DNA from: Pyrenochaeta sp. MPI-SDFR-AT-0127 | Taxonomy: Eukaryota > Ascomycota > Dothideomycetes > Pleosporales > Cucurbitariaceae | DNA length: 64,000 bases | Direction: 5' to 3' | Assembly: GCA_020747015.1 (NCBI GenBank) | Contig: JAGTJM010000006.1 | Span: forward strand, 248,001 to 312,000 | Shown here: one piece after another, positions 1 through 10,847 of the stretch | How positions within the stretch are numbered: position 1 is the first letter of the stretch | Layout of the letters: each line of letters begins with the position of its first letter | Program-made: the position numbers and the translations under genes | Notes under the pieces: generated by a model | Databases searched by the model: none | What the model was told of the DNA's origin: nothing | Seen by the model: only the letters and a program-made list of their open reading frames with translations

Positions 1-275
1 TCGAGTAATTCTGGTTCCAGAAGGGTGCGGAGGCTCGGTAGTTGTTGCGCATGATTCTGGCTTCCGCTAGGATCCCCGGAGCGGGCCTGTTGGCTTGTAG
101 TAACTATCTCCGGCCGAGACTGGAGAGCATGAGGTGGTGGATAAGAACTGTAAGCACGCGGAGGACCCGGATGTGAGGGTATGCTGGGCGGGCGACTCAT
201 GTTGGCGAGCATTGCAGTAGAAGTTGGTGGGTATTGTTGGTTTGCGCCTAAGATGGGAGGACTTCCACGGTACAT
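1..275 (-). CDS. Proline-rich protein, N-terminal fragment cut by window edge
   Basis: An open frame on the minus strand runs from an ATG at 275 to the left edge, giving about 91 codons with no stop. The product is rich in Pro, Ser and Gln and ends at the window edge with a LPSLRTLLEPEL-type segment. I associate such short Leu/Pro motifs with N-termini of fungal transcriptional regulators, possibly Zn2Cys6 type, but no DNA-binding domain lies inside the window, so the family is not established. The codon use looks coding and the first ATG of the frame was chosen as start. Some 2 kb without genes lies upstream, shared with the divergent WW-domain gene. The gene continues beyond position 1. Confidence 0.5.
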   Translation of the reverse strand, partial: MYRGSPPILGANQQYPPTSTAMLANMSRPPSIPSHPGPPRAYSSYPPPHALQSRPEIVTTSQQARSGDPSGSQNHAQQLPSLRTLLEPELL

Positions 276-2362
276 CGATGGACCGAACACATGAAGGGTT
301 AGAGAATAATAGAAACAGAGATCGACGGTCCAGGGTACTTTAGGACTTCAGGCACCGCTCCCAGCCTGACAGAAATGCAGCCACGGCATCGGCTCGTGGT
401 CAATATGGCGGGCACATGGAGGTACGTAAAGAAGTCGAGTAGTTGGCCGGCGAACAGAGCGCAATTGCGTGCGTCTGGCCTGGAACGGAATATCCGCTGC
501 GAAGTATTGCAGATGGCAAGGTTCTAGAGAATAGGCCACAGAATCAACAGTCCGTGCAGGCTGACGTCTGACGATTGTCCACCTCACCTCCGGCTCTGGT
601 GAACCGCAGCCGAAGCGCATGTAAGAGCGTATGTATGGGAGCACACGGGAAAGAACTTACCTAGGTGCAGGCACAGGGTTTGAGGTGCGGCGCAGACAGA
701 AGTCTGGGCACAGAGAATCGCTGGGCACGCAACAAGGACGGCCTCAACTGGTTGCGGGTAGGGCGAAGGATAATAGCAATAAATATGATAATACCGGGTA
801 GTAAAGATGGACGCAGAGGGATGTCGGCAGGACCCTGTGCAGGCCAGAGGTGACAATGAGCCAGGAGGCCCCGGCAGAAGAAGGCTTCCCGGAGGAGCGA
901 CCAGCTATTTTCCCAGTGGTGCGCGGTCACAAACAGCCCGGGACATGGTCATGGACTCATGGAGCTTTTGCTGTTTGAGACCCGAGAACGCTGGACAGCC
1001 CGGGGTAGGGAGGCAGCCAGCGCCGGGCAAATATCGAAGTAGCGGCAGAGCAAGAAACCTTCTGCAAGCTGCGTAGCGTGTTTCTGCTGCGCGAGATGCA
1101 GAAAGATGCAGGACACTGCATTAGCAGGTACAGAATACGGCCATGGATGGCGCGTGGGTAGTATGAGCCCCCAGATCGAAGCCAGCCTTGACTGGCCAAC
1201 CGCAACTTGACTGGCGCAGATCATGCGTGGGAGCAGACGGAATGCAACGAACATGTCCCTGCTATTTTGCCGCGAAACCACTCTCTAGACCTGGCGTCAG
1301 GTTCTCGCGCCTCCAGCCAATAGGCGTCACTTAGATTGAGTTCAAGGGCTGGATGCAGCTACAGGAGCAGGTAGCGGCCTGTTCTCCGCAGCCATTCGGC
1401 CAGCATAGACGATTCACGCTGCTGCGAGAGACAAATAAGCAGCAGTACCGAGCACAATGCGAGTGACTGGATAGGCAACGGTATGCCGGCCCTACTTCGC
1501 CAGTCGACGCCAACGTCGACTCAACAAACTCGAAGCTAATGCCCGACTGTCGACTGCGACGATGCTGATGCCGTCTAGGTGGAGCGACGAGCACTGGTGC
1601 GGCGCGCGCTAAAGCGGCACTGAATCCGATCGGAACGAGCTCACAGCAGCCGTTGAAAGCGATTTGAGCCATCTCGATTCTCAGCAGATCCCTATCCCTT
1701 CCCGGCTCCCCTAACGCGCCCCTCTGGCCTTGCTTGCAGCCTTGGCCTGCGCCGAACCTTACCCCAGGCCCTGCTGTCGGTGTCCCAGACATGCACTTCC
1801 CGAGCCTATGCGTGTGTTTGGAACATAGGAGGCTTGCTAAGGGCCGGCGTCTGTAATTAAAGCATTCTGACGAGTCCTGCAGTGGCTTGCTTTCCAGATA
1901 GCGCGCCGTTACAGAGTCCGGATCCCATAAATGAACCTGCGTAGGCGATGTGCTTGGAGTGCAGTTGAGGCTGCACCCTCCCGCCAGACTCCACTGCCAT
2001 GACGCCTTGATATCGCAATTTCTGCTCGTTGCAAGACCAAGCCTTGGTCCAGCGGACGGTACGGCAAATGAGTGAGAGGCCGGAGGGGCGGCAGCGCGGA
2101 TCGATCGACGCGGAGCTGGAAGCGAGGTGGTTCCCTGACTAAGTGACAGGTTCCATGGCCGGGTCATGTGACCCCCAACGACCAGGTGCGCGCCAAGCCG
2201 CTTACGCACCTAGCCCCGAGCTGCCTCAACCTCTGCGAACAAGGCGGTTGGGGCTGACAACAACCCGTCGACGACACGGCAGCGTGCATGGAGCAGCCTC
2301 TTTCTTCTTAGCGCACCAGTTCTAACATCCACATCATACAGGACATCCACTAGGCCTCAAAC
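276..2362. other. Gene-less divergent intergenic region
   Basis: About 2.1 kb separates two divergent genes. Several open frames exist, the longest on the minus strand around 1331-2209, but their products are Ser/Arg/Cys-rich, low in complexity and without recognisable domains, as chance frames are. The stretch most likely holds the two promoters and 5' UTRs. No RNA gene or repeat was recognised. Confidence 0.5.
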
Positions 2363-3276
2363 ATGACTGCCGACCGGAGCGACGCGGCCGAGGCGCCCAA
2401 GCCCGCTGCAACTGCCGACACCCACAGCAACGAGGACGGCGTTAGCCATGAGGACCGTCACGAGAGCAGCGCATCCCCTGCGAAGGCAGAGGATGCCGCC
2501 GGCGACAGGTCCGGAAGCAGCGCCCCCGATGCTCCAGCTACAGACCCGCCACTGCCCGACGAGGAGGCACCTCCTCTTCCAGATGAGCCACCTCCAAGCG
2601 ACGACGACGACGGCTGGGAGCCAAAATGGGACTACAATGCGAACGCGTGGTACTTCTACAACAACAGGACAGGGCATTCACAATGGGAGAACCCACGCGT
2701 CCCTGCGGCCACCGCGTATAGCCACGGATCGTACGACAGGTTTGCTAACTATCATCATATTCTTCTCTCTTTCCTAGCCTAATACGTCATCTCCACAGGA
2801 ATACCACCAACAGCGCCTCTGCTCTGACAGCGAGCTCTGGCGCGCCCGGCACCAGCTCTCCTCCCAAGCGCAAGTGGGGAGGTTACAATCCAGCCATTCA
2901 TGGAAGCTACGACCCAAATGCAGACTACGCTCGAGAGGCGACAAAGGAGGAAGAGGAGGCAGAACAAGCTGCAGCCGCAGCTGCTGGTCTGCCAAACCCC
3001 ACTGGCCAGGAGTACGCGGCGGCGGCGCACTTCAACCGCTTCACGGGCAAATTCCAGCAAGCTGGTATGGGCCCTGAATTGCACAACGATGAGAATAAGA
3101 GCAAACGCCAAATGTCGGCCTTCTTCGACGTTGATGCTGCTGCCAACAGCCATGACGGTCGCAGTCTCAAGGCAGAGCGACGAGGCAAGACTCTGAGCAA
3201 GAAGGAACTCAAAGCTTTCAAGGAAAAGCGCCGTGACAAGAAGGAAGAGAAGCGTCGTGCTTGGCTGCGAGACTGA
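2363..3276 (+). CDS. WW-domain protein with basic C-terminal tail
   Basis: Two exons, 2363-2739 and 2799-3276, joined across a 59-nt intron (GTTTGC...CACAG), give 284 aa. An alternative acceptor at 2777 also keeps frame and adds seven residues. Residues 1-80 are acidic, disordered and Pro-rich. A WW domain lies at about 84-111, with Trp at 85, 89, 96 and 108. The C-terminal half has a GGYNPAIHGSYDP block, an alanine-rich stretch, and a strongly basic Lys/Arg tail (KKELKAFKEKRRDKKEEKRR) that looks like a nuclear or RNA-associated element. WW domains bind Pro-rich ligands; the layout suggests a nuclear splicing or transcription adaptor, but the substrate cannot be read from sequence. Its 3' end converges on the Yar1-like gene. 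Confidence 0.85.
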
Positions 3277-3898
3277 ACTTTGGGTGGTAAGGAAAAGAAA
3301 GAACAAGTAAGGTCAATATGTCCACTAATGCACAGTAGGCATCAACAGTGATTTGGCACTGGTGGGCATAACTCTAGCACTCAAAGGTAGGATTTGACAC
3401 ATGCCATGGTCCCTGAGTTGACAAAGGCGACCACCGCCGTCGCCCAAGCTATGATTACCGCACTTGCACATTCCCATTTCCTTGTCCTCGTACTTGAGCA
3501 CATTCATGTTTGACAGTCTATTCGTTTTATTGAAGGACTAGTCGATTGGCTTTTGGATATATGCAGCAAAACCAGCAGGAGGCGAGTTGACATCGCTCTA
3601 AGCTCTTGTTGGAAGCATAGCGACCAGCTGCTTCTCAAAGCATGATGAGTAGTAGATACCATGGCAAATACCTTGCCAAGTTCTCGTCAGCTTATGTTGA
3701 ACCTACCTGTGCCCATGTGCCATAACTTTGCCGTATGTCGAATCCTACACCCCACGCAGGACGTTGTCTGATAGCCGCCCTCGCCACGTGGATCATCCTT
3801 GCCGTGAGCCCGTCGCTATCGGGAGTAATCACGGGCCCTGGCAGGACAGAAGGATGTCAGCAATATATCCATATTGCAGCCAGCGGATTTCGTGTTCC
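3277..3898. other. Convergent intergenic region
   Basis: This 0.6-kb stretch lies between the 3' ends of two convergent genes. It holds the 3' UTRs and presumably both polyadenylation regions. Short open frames near 3728-4066 are antisense to the neighbouring gene and were not accepted. Nothing else was recognised. Confidence 0.45.
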
Positions 3899-4603
3899 TC
3901 AGCCAGCCTGCGAGGCGCCATCCCTGGTCTTCATGCCTTCTACCTGCTTCCTGACCTCCTCTACAGAAGCCCCAGCTGCCGTGCTCTCCTGCGGCAATTT
4001 ATTCTGATCCGAGCCGTTGTCATCATCTCCACTACCCATGTCCTCGTCAACGTTGTCCTCAGATGAAGCTTCGCCAGTCTGTCCAATACCCTTCTCGAGT
4101 TCTTCCACCGCTCCGAGTAGCCAATCCACTACTTCCTTCTTATCGTTGATCTCCGCTTCAAAGACTGCGTCGTGGCCCGCTTTGTTGAAAATAGTGACGT
4201 CAGCCCCAGACTGCATCAGCAGTTTTACACTTTCGAGGTGCCCGTTGAGTGCCGCCCAGTGCAGAGGAGTATTTCCAGCCTCGTTGACGGCATTGATGAG
4301 CGCGGGTGCTGGCTTTTCCGCGTTCGTCGAGAAGAGTAACTTGATAATGTCTACATCTAATTGTCAACGGCGCGCTGGAGAACTCCTCGGAGCTTCAGAG
4401 ACTATACCAGTATGCCCGTTCGCTGCAGCATAATGCAGTGCGCTATTCTTCGAGTACGGGTCGACCGCTGCGATCACCAATTCCGTCTTGGAGCGGTGCG
4501 TCTGTGCTGACAGCTTGGAGACATACGCCTCAAGCTCGGCGGCCTCGCCCGCACGCGCCAGATACAAGACCTCGTCTACCGTGTCTTCGTCTAGTCCTGC
4601 CAT
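3899..4603 (-). CDS. YAR1: Yar1-like ankyrin-repeat protein
   Basis: Exons 4603-4408 and 4356-3899 join across a 51-nt intron to give 217 aa. The only in-frame ATG at the 5' end is at 4603; the frame extends further only from a GTG. Two ankyrin repeats are clear: one straddles the intron (NSALHYAAANGHTD...IIKLL) and the other reads GNTPLHWAALNGHLESVKLL. They are followed by a degenerate repeat and an acidic Asp/Ser-rich tail. Length and layout (about 200 aa, two to three ankyrin repeats, acidic C-terminus) match yeast Yar1, the dedicated chaperone of ribosomal protein uS3 (Rps3) that escorts it to the nucleus for 40S assembly. The chaperone role is inferred from family resemblance. Confidence 0.85.
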
Positions 4604-7600
4604 CTTGGGGGGTTGTGGTTCGCAATTAGTTGTCACAACGTTGTATCTCAGTCAATAATTTTTTGACGGTACCCACCCAGATAGGAAAGCGGGGGCGGGG
4701 TCTGTGTCGCTAACCCAATGTAGTTTAGCACGCCAGTAACGCCACGGGAAACGCTTGGGAGAGTCTCGTCACCCTCAATCTACCCATGTGGTACAAATAT
4801 CTCTCAAGCTGGGCACTACTCTCAATGGAGGACTTTTACCTGCTTATCTCCCGTCTGTGAGCCTCTTTCAGCATAAAGTCAATTTGACATACAACCTAGA
4901 TGCAGATCCTGCACTGTAAATGAAGAAAGTATGACAGTCACTGTATGGAAGCGCTAGAAGGTGAGCAGGGCTGTATGACGTGCAGATGCCTGGCAAACTG
5001 TTCAAGCCGCTGTTGAGGCTTGTCGGCATCTAGCCCTCCACATACTCACTTATTTGCGCTTTCGCTTCTCTTATCCGTATTGGAGATTCTCGACTCGATG
5101 CAGCATGGGCTACTCATCGACCCAGGAATCTAACATGACCAGTATTTCGCAGAGGCTCAGATATCCATGGGGGTCGCCGACGTCTCCGTGGAGCTCACCA
5201 GGCCACTATTAGGCCTTTAGGCTAGGTAATCCCGGAATATTGCGTCCCTCCACCGAAGATCCCGCAGAACCATGACACCGAATCAAAGACCAGCTAGCAT
5301 CCTTATCGAAACAGTCTGCTCAAGTCAGCGTCTTCAGGCCCAGTTTTTGGACAACTAACAGCGCCTAACATCCTGCAACCCTGTCAGAGAGGAGTGCAAT
5401 GTCAAGCGCTCCCGCCCACGGTTCAGAACGCGGCGTTATCTCTATTTGCGGCTAAACGGTGGAATATGTGGGTCTATGCAGGACGACATCATGCAGACAT
5501 GTCTACTCAATTCGACTGTTTTAACGATCATCAACAGGTAAAGGACAGGTCACCACTCTGAAGGAATAATACGTTCCATTTCGAACAACACTAGATCGCT
5601 TACCCTGGCCATGGATTAGATTGGCTTCAACGACCATGACCCACAAGCCCGGTTCACCCGCAGTTATCCAAGATCCTAATGGACACAGGCGAACAAGTAC
5701 TGTATACTGAGAACAAGGGGATTGGACGGTACCTTTGCGGCGAATTCACGCTCCTCGGGTCGATATCGCTATACCCTGACAACATAGGATCGTCTAGTGG
5801 ACGGAAGTTAGGCGTACAGATTAATTTGTACAAGGTACCTCACGTTGCCCAACAGAACATCACAATTTTGTGGGTACGTTCATCTGCGAACTATAGCAGG
5901 GCAGGATCGCCACCAAAGTCAACTTTACTGTAGATGGCGCTGGTATATTGTCCGCTCGGATCAAAGCCGAACCATTCTTTGACATGATCAATAGCGCACG
6001 TCAAGTCGGTTATTGTTTCACCTCAACGGTGATCTGTCTGCAGGTACGCTTATAATTTCCTTCCCGCGCTCATGTCCGCCCCGATCCGCCTCGCAATTTA
6101 TCAACGGCTCTGCTGCACGCCGCCGAAAGGAGATAACTCCGATACTCTTGACCTACGCGTTCAAAATGGCCAGACCCTGCATTCACAGTCCGTCAATGAC
6201 ATTCACCACCGTCCGACTGACTAGCACAGGTCGTTGAGGAGACCCAGCGTTGCGCGCACTTACTGCCCACAATGGACAATTACCAACAGCACATGCTTTG
6301 CTGAGGCTGTCAATCTTGCTCGTTCCATATCGAAAGGGCCGAACGCTACGTACCCTGACATGGGTCTCTGTTCTCATTCTTCACATGCGAGCATCGGTAC
6401 TCGAGCACTCGTACCACCACAATATATGTACATGTACAATGTACCGCACGTGGCAGCCACCGATCAAAGTCGACCTCAACAACAGCATCGTTGATACCCA
6501 ACTTCGTGTATCATGATGTGAGTGCCGAGTTTGCACTATTCTTTGCTCGTGAAGGCTGCTGGCAAATGAAACTCTCCTTTGCGACTGCTTGCTCAAAACT
6601 GCAGGCTGCACAAGAAGGAGATGACGCCGCGAATGCTTGCGCAAGGGATGAAACGGCATCGTATTCAAAGCCACCATCGCGGGGCTCACTACCGAGTATA
6701 GTATCGCGCGGCAATATGCCGAAAGTTTCTTTCAACGAGCTGTGTCTTGCGTTGTTGCGTGTGCTGCTGCACGGCATGTCACTCAGATCTCGCTTCGGCT
6801 GGCGAGTAATGGTAGTTCGGCTGCTGTGCCGTGGTGCGGCATAATCATTTGTCACGACACATAATGTTTGGTGTGTGTGTGGTTTCGTCGATTGAGTTTG
6901 AGGGGTTCGGCCCGCAAACTCTCCCTTGTTCCTGCTTCTGATCCGAAGCAGACTACTCTGCCTAATCTGTCACGAACCTAGTCTGCAAGATATCGCCGCA
7001 AGCTCGAAAACGTCCATTCGAGACTCCTCACTAAGATGCAACATCGGGATATAGTTCAACCTATTCTCATGCCGTCTTAGCCTCGATGTCATCTTCGGCG
7101 AGTCGCTAATTACACCACCCGCCGCTATAACTCCTGCACGCTCACTTTGGGCACGAAAGCAAGGTTTGCCTAGCATGCTTACTATAAGGATTTCTGTAAA
7201 TATTGAGTGATGGTTGCAAAATAGCTTAAAGCTATCTAGGCTACATGGTTGAAGCGCTAGACGGGATATCCTTGCGTTCCTGCTCAAAGCAAGAAGGCAA
7301 GAATGGTCGATGATGCCCAACACGATTCCCGCAATCGACCAGCAGGTGTCTGTCAAGGTGGCCTCTTCGGATATTCGGGTAGGCAAAAGCATGTCATGAC
7401 TGTTCACAATCAGACGGCAGCAAAGGTGTTCTATGATGATGGTTCTCTCCTTCTATAACGGTCCACTTGGCACCTATGTACTCTATGCAGCGTCTACAAT
7501 ACGTGAACGTCTACCCTCTAAACGCTTTTCTCGTCGGCTCTTCGGCACGTCATTACTGAGACGATCACTTTGTAGATGATGCTAGATCGTAATCCTTTGA

Positions 7601-7869
7601 CGTAGCTTTTGCATCATAAAGCATTGCCGGGTAAATGTGTCTTCACTACGTTGCACAAGATTTGTTGCTCGAGTACACGTGCGGAAAGGTGGAGTGAGGG
7701 GTTAGAATGGACGTAGTTACCAGCAGGCGCAACCATTGAAGGATTCCACACAGGTGACATGGAGAAATCGGAAGTTGATACCGTGCTACACACGCTGTCA
7801 CAGCCAAACCCATCGATCTTGTCAAGACTAAGTGGTCATTCTTTAATGAAAATACCGCAGCGGACTTGA
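4604..7869. other. 3.3-kb region without a confident gene
   Basis: No complete gene could be supported. Two places look weakly coding. At 5679-5933 an ATG-initiated frame of 84 codons occurs, and a different frame at about 5900-6045 (segment NFTVDGAGILSARIKAEPFF) reads like ordinary protein, so a multi-exon or decayed gene is possible. On the minus strand, an ATG at 7392 opens a 140-codon frame to 6970 without recognisable motifs. The rest appears to be intergenic DNA. Confidence 0.4.
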
Positions 7870-10371
7870 TCAAAAGTGGCTGTCCTTACGAGTCTGATCC
7901 AGGCTGTCCTCCACACCAGGCTCACCTTGAAAAAGCACCGGCGTACCAAGCTTCTCTCCCAAAACTTTGCGGACTATGTCTCCCGCGTTTGACTCTACTG
8001 TTCCCAACAGAACCGTCGCAACATCCTCCAGTACAGTAGTTTCGGTATCCTCCGTGTACCCCGCAAGAATATACCCCGTTATGCGAGGAAGCTGGCTCTC
8101 TTCCTCGACAGACGTGGGTCCAAACCTGCTCACAAGCTGGCCATAGCATTTGTCCCTCACAGACCGTAGTAGATGCCAACAGACCCGGTGAAAAGTGAGA
8201 TAGTCGAATGCAAGCTCGAGAATCTCAGATTGCACACCGTTTCGTAGAATGGCTAAGACGCTAGTGACGCAAACCTTCCTTCTAGGCATTGAGAAGGAGC
8301 TGACGGCAGGTTTAGATGGCCCGAAAAAGGCTGGGAAACTGCGTTCTTTGTCGGTTTTCTCGCGCAAAGCGCACTGCTCTAGAATTCTCCTCACATCTTG
8401 CGCTCGAAGCTGGCAGCGCGGATTGTTAGAGCAATATCGAGCCTTGAATGTCTGCATAACGGGTGCCATTTCCTCGAGACCTCTCGGGCCTCGCGTTGAT
8501 CTTGTCATATTCGCAGGAAGTCGTGGTGAACATCCTGACGCAAAAATTGCTGCCGATGCTCCCAAAGCCATATTGAAGTCTTTGGCGTAGTGACTCCGGA
8601 GTCGACGAGTTTCGCCAAAGAAGAAAATGGAAAAGTCTTTCGCGTCCCTGAGTGCGAAGAGGAGCCTCATGTCGAGCCACTTACGCTCGTGAAGCTCCTC
8701 TTCGAGCACAGCACTGTACAGGTGCGCACATGACATGATGGACCCCCATGCGTTGACCAATTTTATGCTAAGTGAGTGTACTTGTATTTGGATGTAGTAC
8801 TTCCACAAGCCACACGCCCAAGGGTGTTGACGGAGGAGATGATAGGGTGGCGGGATATTGCGACGCTCCAAGTTCTTGCACGCTACTCGATGTGGGTCGC
8901 TCAAGACGTATGTGAAGATATTGTTTGAGAGATCTTTCATCGCTTGCTCGTGTTCCGCCGTCCAAGTGCTGATCCGCAGGTCTTTGTGGAACTCGAGAGT
9001 CTCCTTGATATTCTTTCGTACAAAGGACGCCACAGTAGAGAGCGTGAAGAACGCCGCGCCGACTTGATCACGAAGCTCACTGTGAATGTCAAGGTATAGC
9101 TGAGTAGCGAATGCCATCGTCAGTGTGACCTTTCTAGTCTCGAGCATGTCGCGCACGCAACGGGTCATCTCGTCTTCCGCTGGCGAGGGTTCAAATTCCG
9201 TGGTCAAAGCCACGAACTCTGGAAGTATTTTGAGAACAATGATTATATCTTCGTAGAACTTGTCGCGACCAGACTTTGTGCTGCGGTCGCTTGTCGGTTC
9301 ATACTCTGGGAAAACTCCTCGCCTAAACTCAGTCATTGTGCCTGGTTGTTGGACTTCCAGAAATTTCTTCACAAAGCAATGCGGGATTATGAAGATTGCA
9401 TCGGCGACATCATACATGAGAAAGTTGAAGTCGTCGCCAGGTCGGTCTTTATGTTCTGGTCGTGTATCATGATCTAGGCAATGACAGTGGTAGATAAAGT
9501 AGAGCATCCTCTCGATGCCATTGTGCTTGTCAATGTGCTCTTTGCAACCCTCTTCCAAGGAACGTACGAGTCCCACAGCGGCATCCGTTATCAGAGATGC
9601 AGTGACTATGTCAAATATTCCACGTCTATAGCCTTCCCAGGTTTGAACGACTGTTGACCGGAGTCTTTGAAGGTCTCCTATCAGGAGTTGGACGGCGAGG
9701 AAGTCTTCCTCGATGCATTCTGGTATCTCAGCCTCGAATTTCACTTGCTCATTGTAAGGTGGCGATGGCGGGATGAGAGAGCCTAGGCTTCTAGTCGACG
9801 AGCGAGATGTGATATCGATTTCGATGTTGGCGAACAAGTCCTGGAGTTCTTCCAAGCAATCAGGCGCCTTTGTTCGTGTAGCAAAACCGTCAGGATAGCC
9901 TGGGGCCAGGATGCAACGAACTATCTTTAAAACATGGAGAAGGGCCGCGTGACGATTTTCTGGTTGCTGGTTGGCCGAGCTCTGCTTGGGTAACAAAGTG
10001 TTGAAGTAGAATTCGCGGACCGCGATAACTCGATCGAGAACGAAGCAGAAGGTCGCGGGAATGGCGACAGGAGGATCTTGGGCTTGGATGAATTCAGCCA
10101 TTACGGTGTACTCGTCCATCGAAATAGTAGAAGTCGACGCCTGGTTCGCCGGTTGTCGAGGAGGTTCTCCTGCAGATGAGCCCGTGTCTGTAGCTGCCAT
10201 GCTCTCTGCATCTGATGCGGATTCAAAGCCAAGCTTGGTGGCAGTGATTGTGAGCCATGAGACAATGTCGCTGCATCTAGTGAGAAAAATATCATACAAG
10301 TGAGCAAAAGCTTCTTACTGTGTGTCTCTTCTGTACTGCTGGTACGTGCTAAGCACGTTTTTTGGGAGCAT
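7870..10371 (-). CDS. DUF6604 domain protein
   Basis: A 53-nt first exon (10371-10319) and a long second exon (10276-7870), joined over a short 42-nt intron, give 819 aa. The small exon supplies the ATG and the start of the domain, LSTYQQYRRDT, which splices into CSDIVSWLTITATKLG. This Y-x2-Y-x3-T...WL-x-TA pattern is the opening of DUF6604 proteins, found in filamentous ascomycetes and often 700-900 aa long, so the length fits. The rest is mostly helical and soluble, with no membrane segment or catalytic motif that I recognise. The function of the family is unknown. The long frame alone would have to start at a TTG, which is why the upstream exon was chosen. Confidence 0.82.
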
Positions 10372-10847
10372 CTCTACGGCTGATAAGAAGAGATCGTGGT
10401 AGTCCTAAGATAATACTGCTCATTCACAAAGAGTGCAAGATAAGTAAAGACAATGGGGGAAGGTTAGCATATTTCACAAAGCGTAGCATTTCGCGAGTGA
10501 TTCCTGGAAATGAAGCGCCGAACTAGGTTGAGGATATGCTGTTGCAGAAGGTACGATGGTTGGGAAGCAGTGTCTGAAAATTCCATGATTGCACCCCATC
10601 TCGCTTTCCACAACAGCTTCGATCAATAACAGAGAGCCAAAACCTATGCCTGCTGCAAGCGATCAATGACTTGTGATGGTGACTGTCTTGTGCACAGAGA
10701 TAATACTGAACAGGTAAGGTGTCAAAGTAGCGTTCAGTCAAGACATTCGACTCCGATGCGACACTGAGTTCTCAAAATGTTCGGCATATCATGAGTTACA
10801 TGGAAGATCTAATAGTTCTATATAGTACTGTCCAAAGGGAATCTCTC
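10372..10847. other. Intergenic, upstream of the DUF6604 gene
   Basis: This 0.48-kb stretch holds the promoter of the minus-strand DUF6604 gene and the 3' UTR of the next minus-strand gene. No open frame with coding character was seen. Confidence 0.4.

Noticed and set aside
1331..2209. 292-codon minus-strand open frame
   Set aside because: Low-complexity Ser/Arg/Cys-rich product with no domain, no splice partners and no homologous pattern; it lies in a GC-rich divergent promoter region where long chance frames are common.
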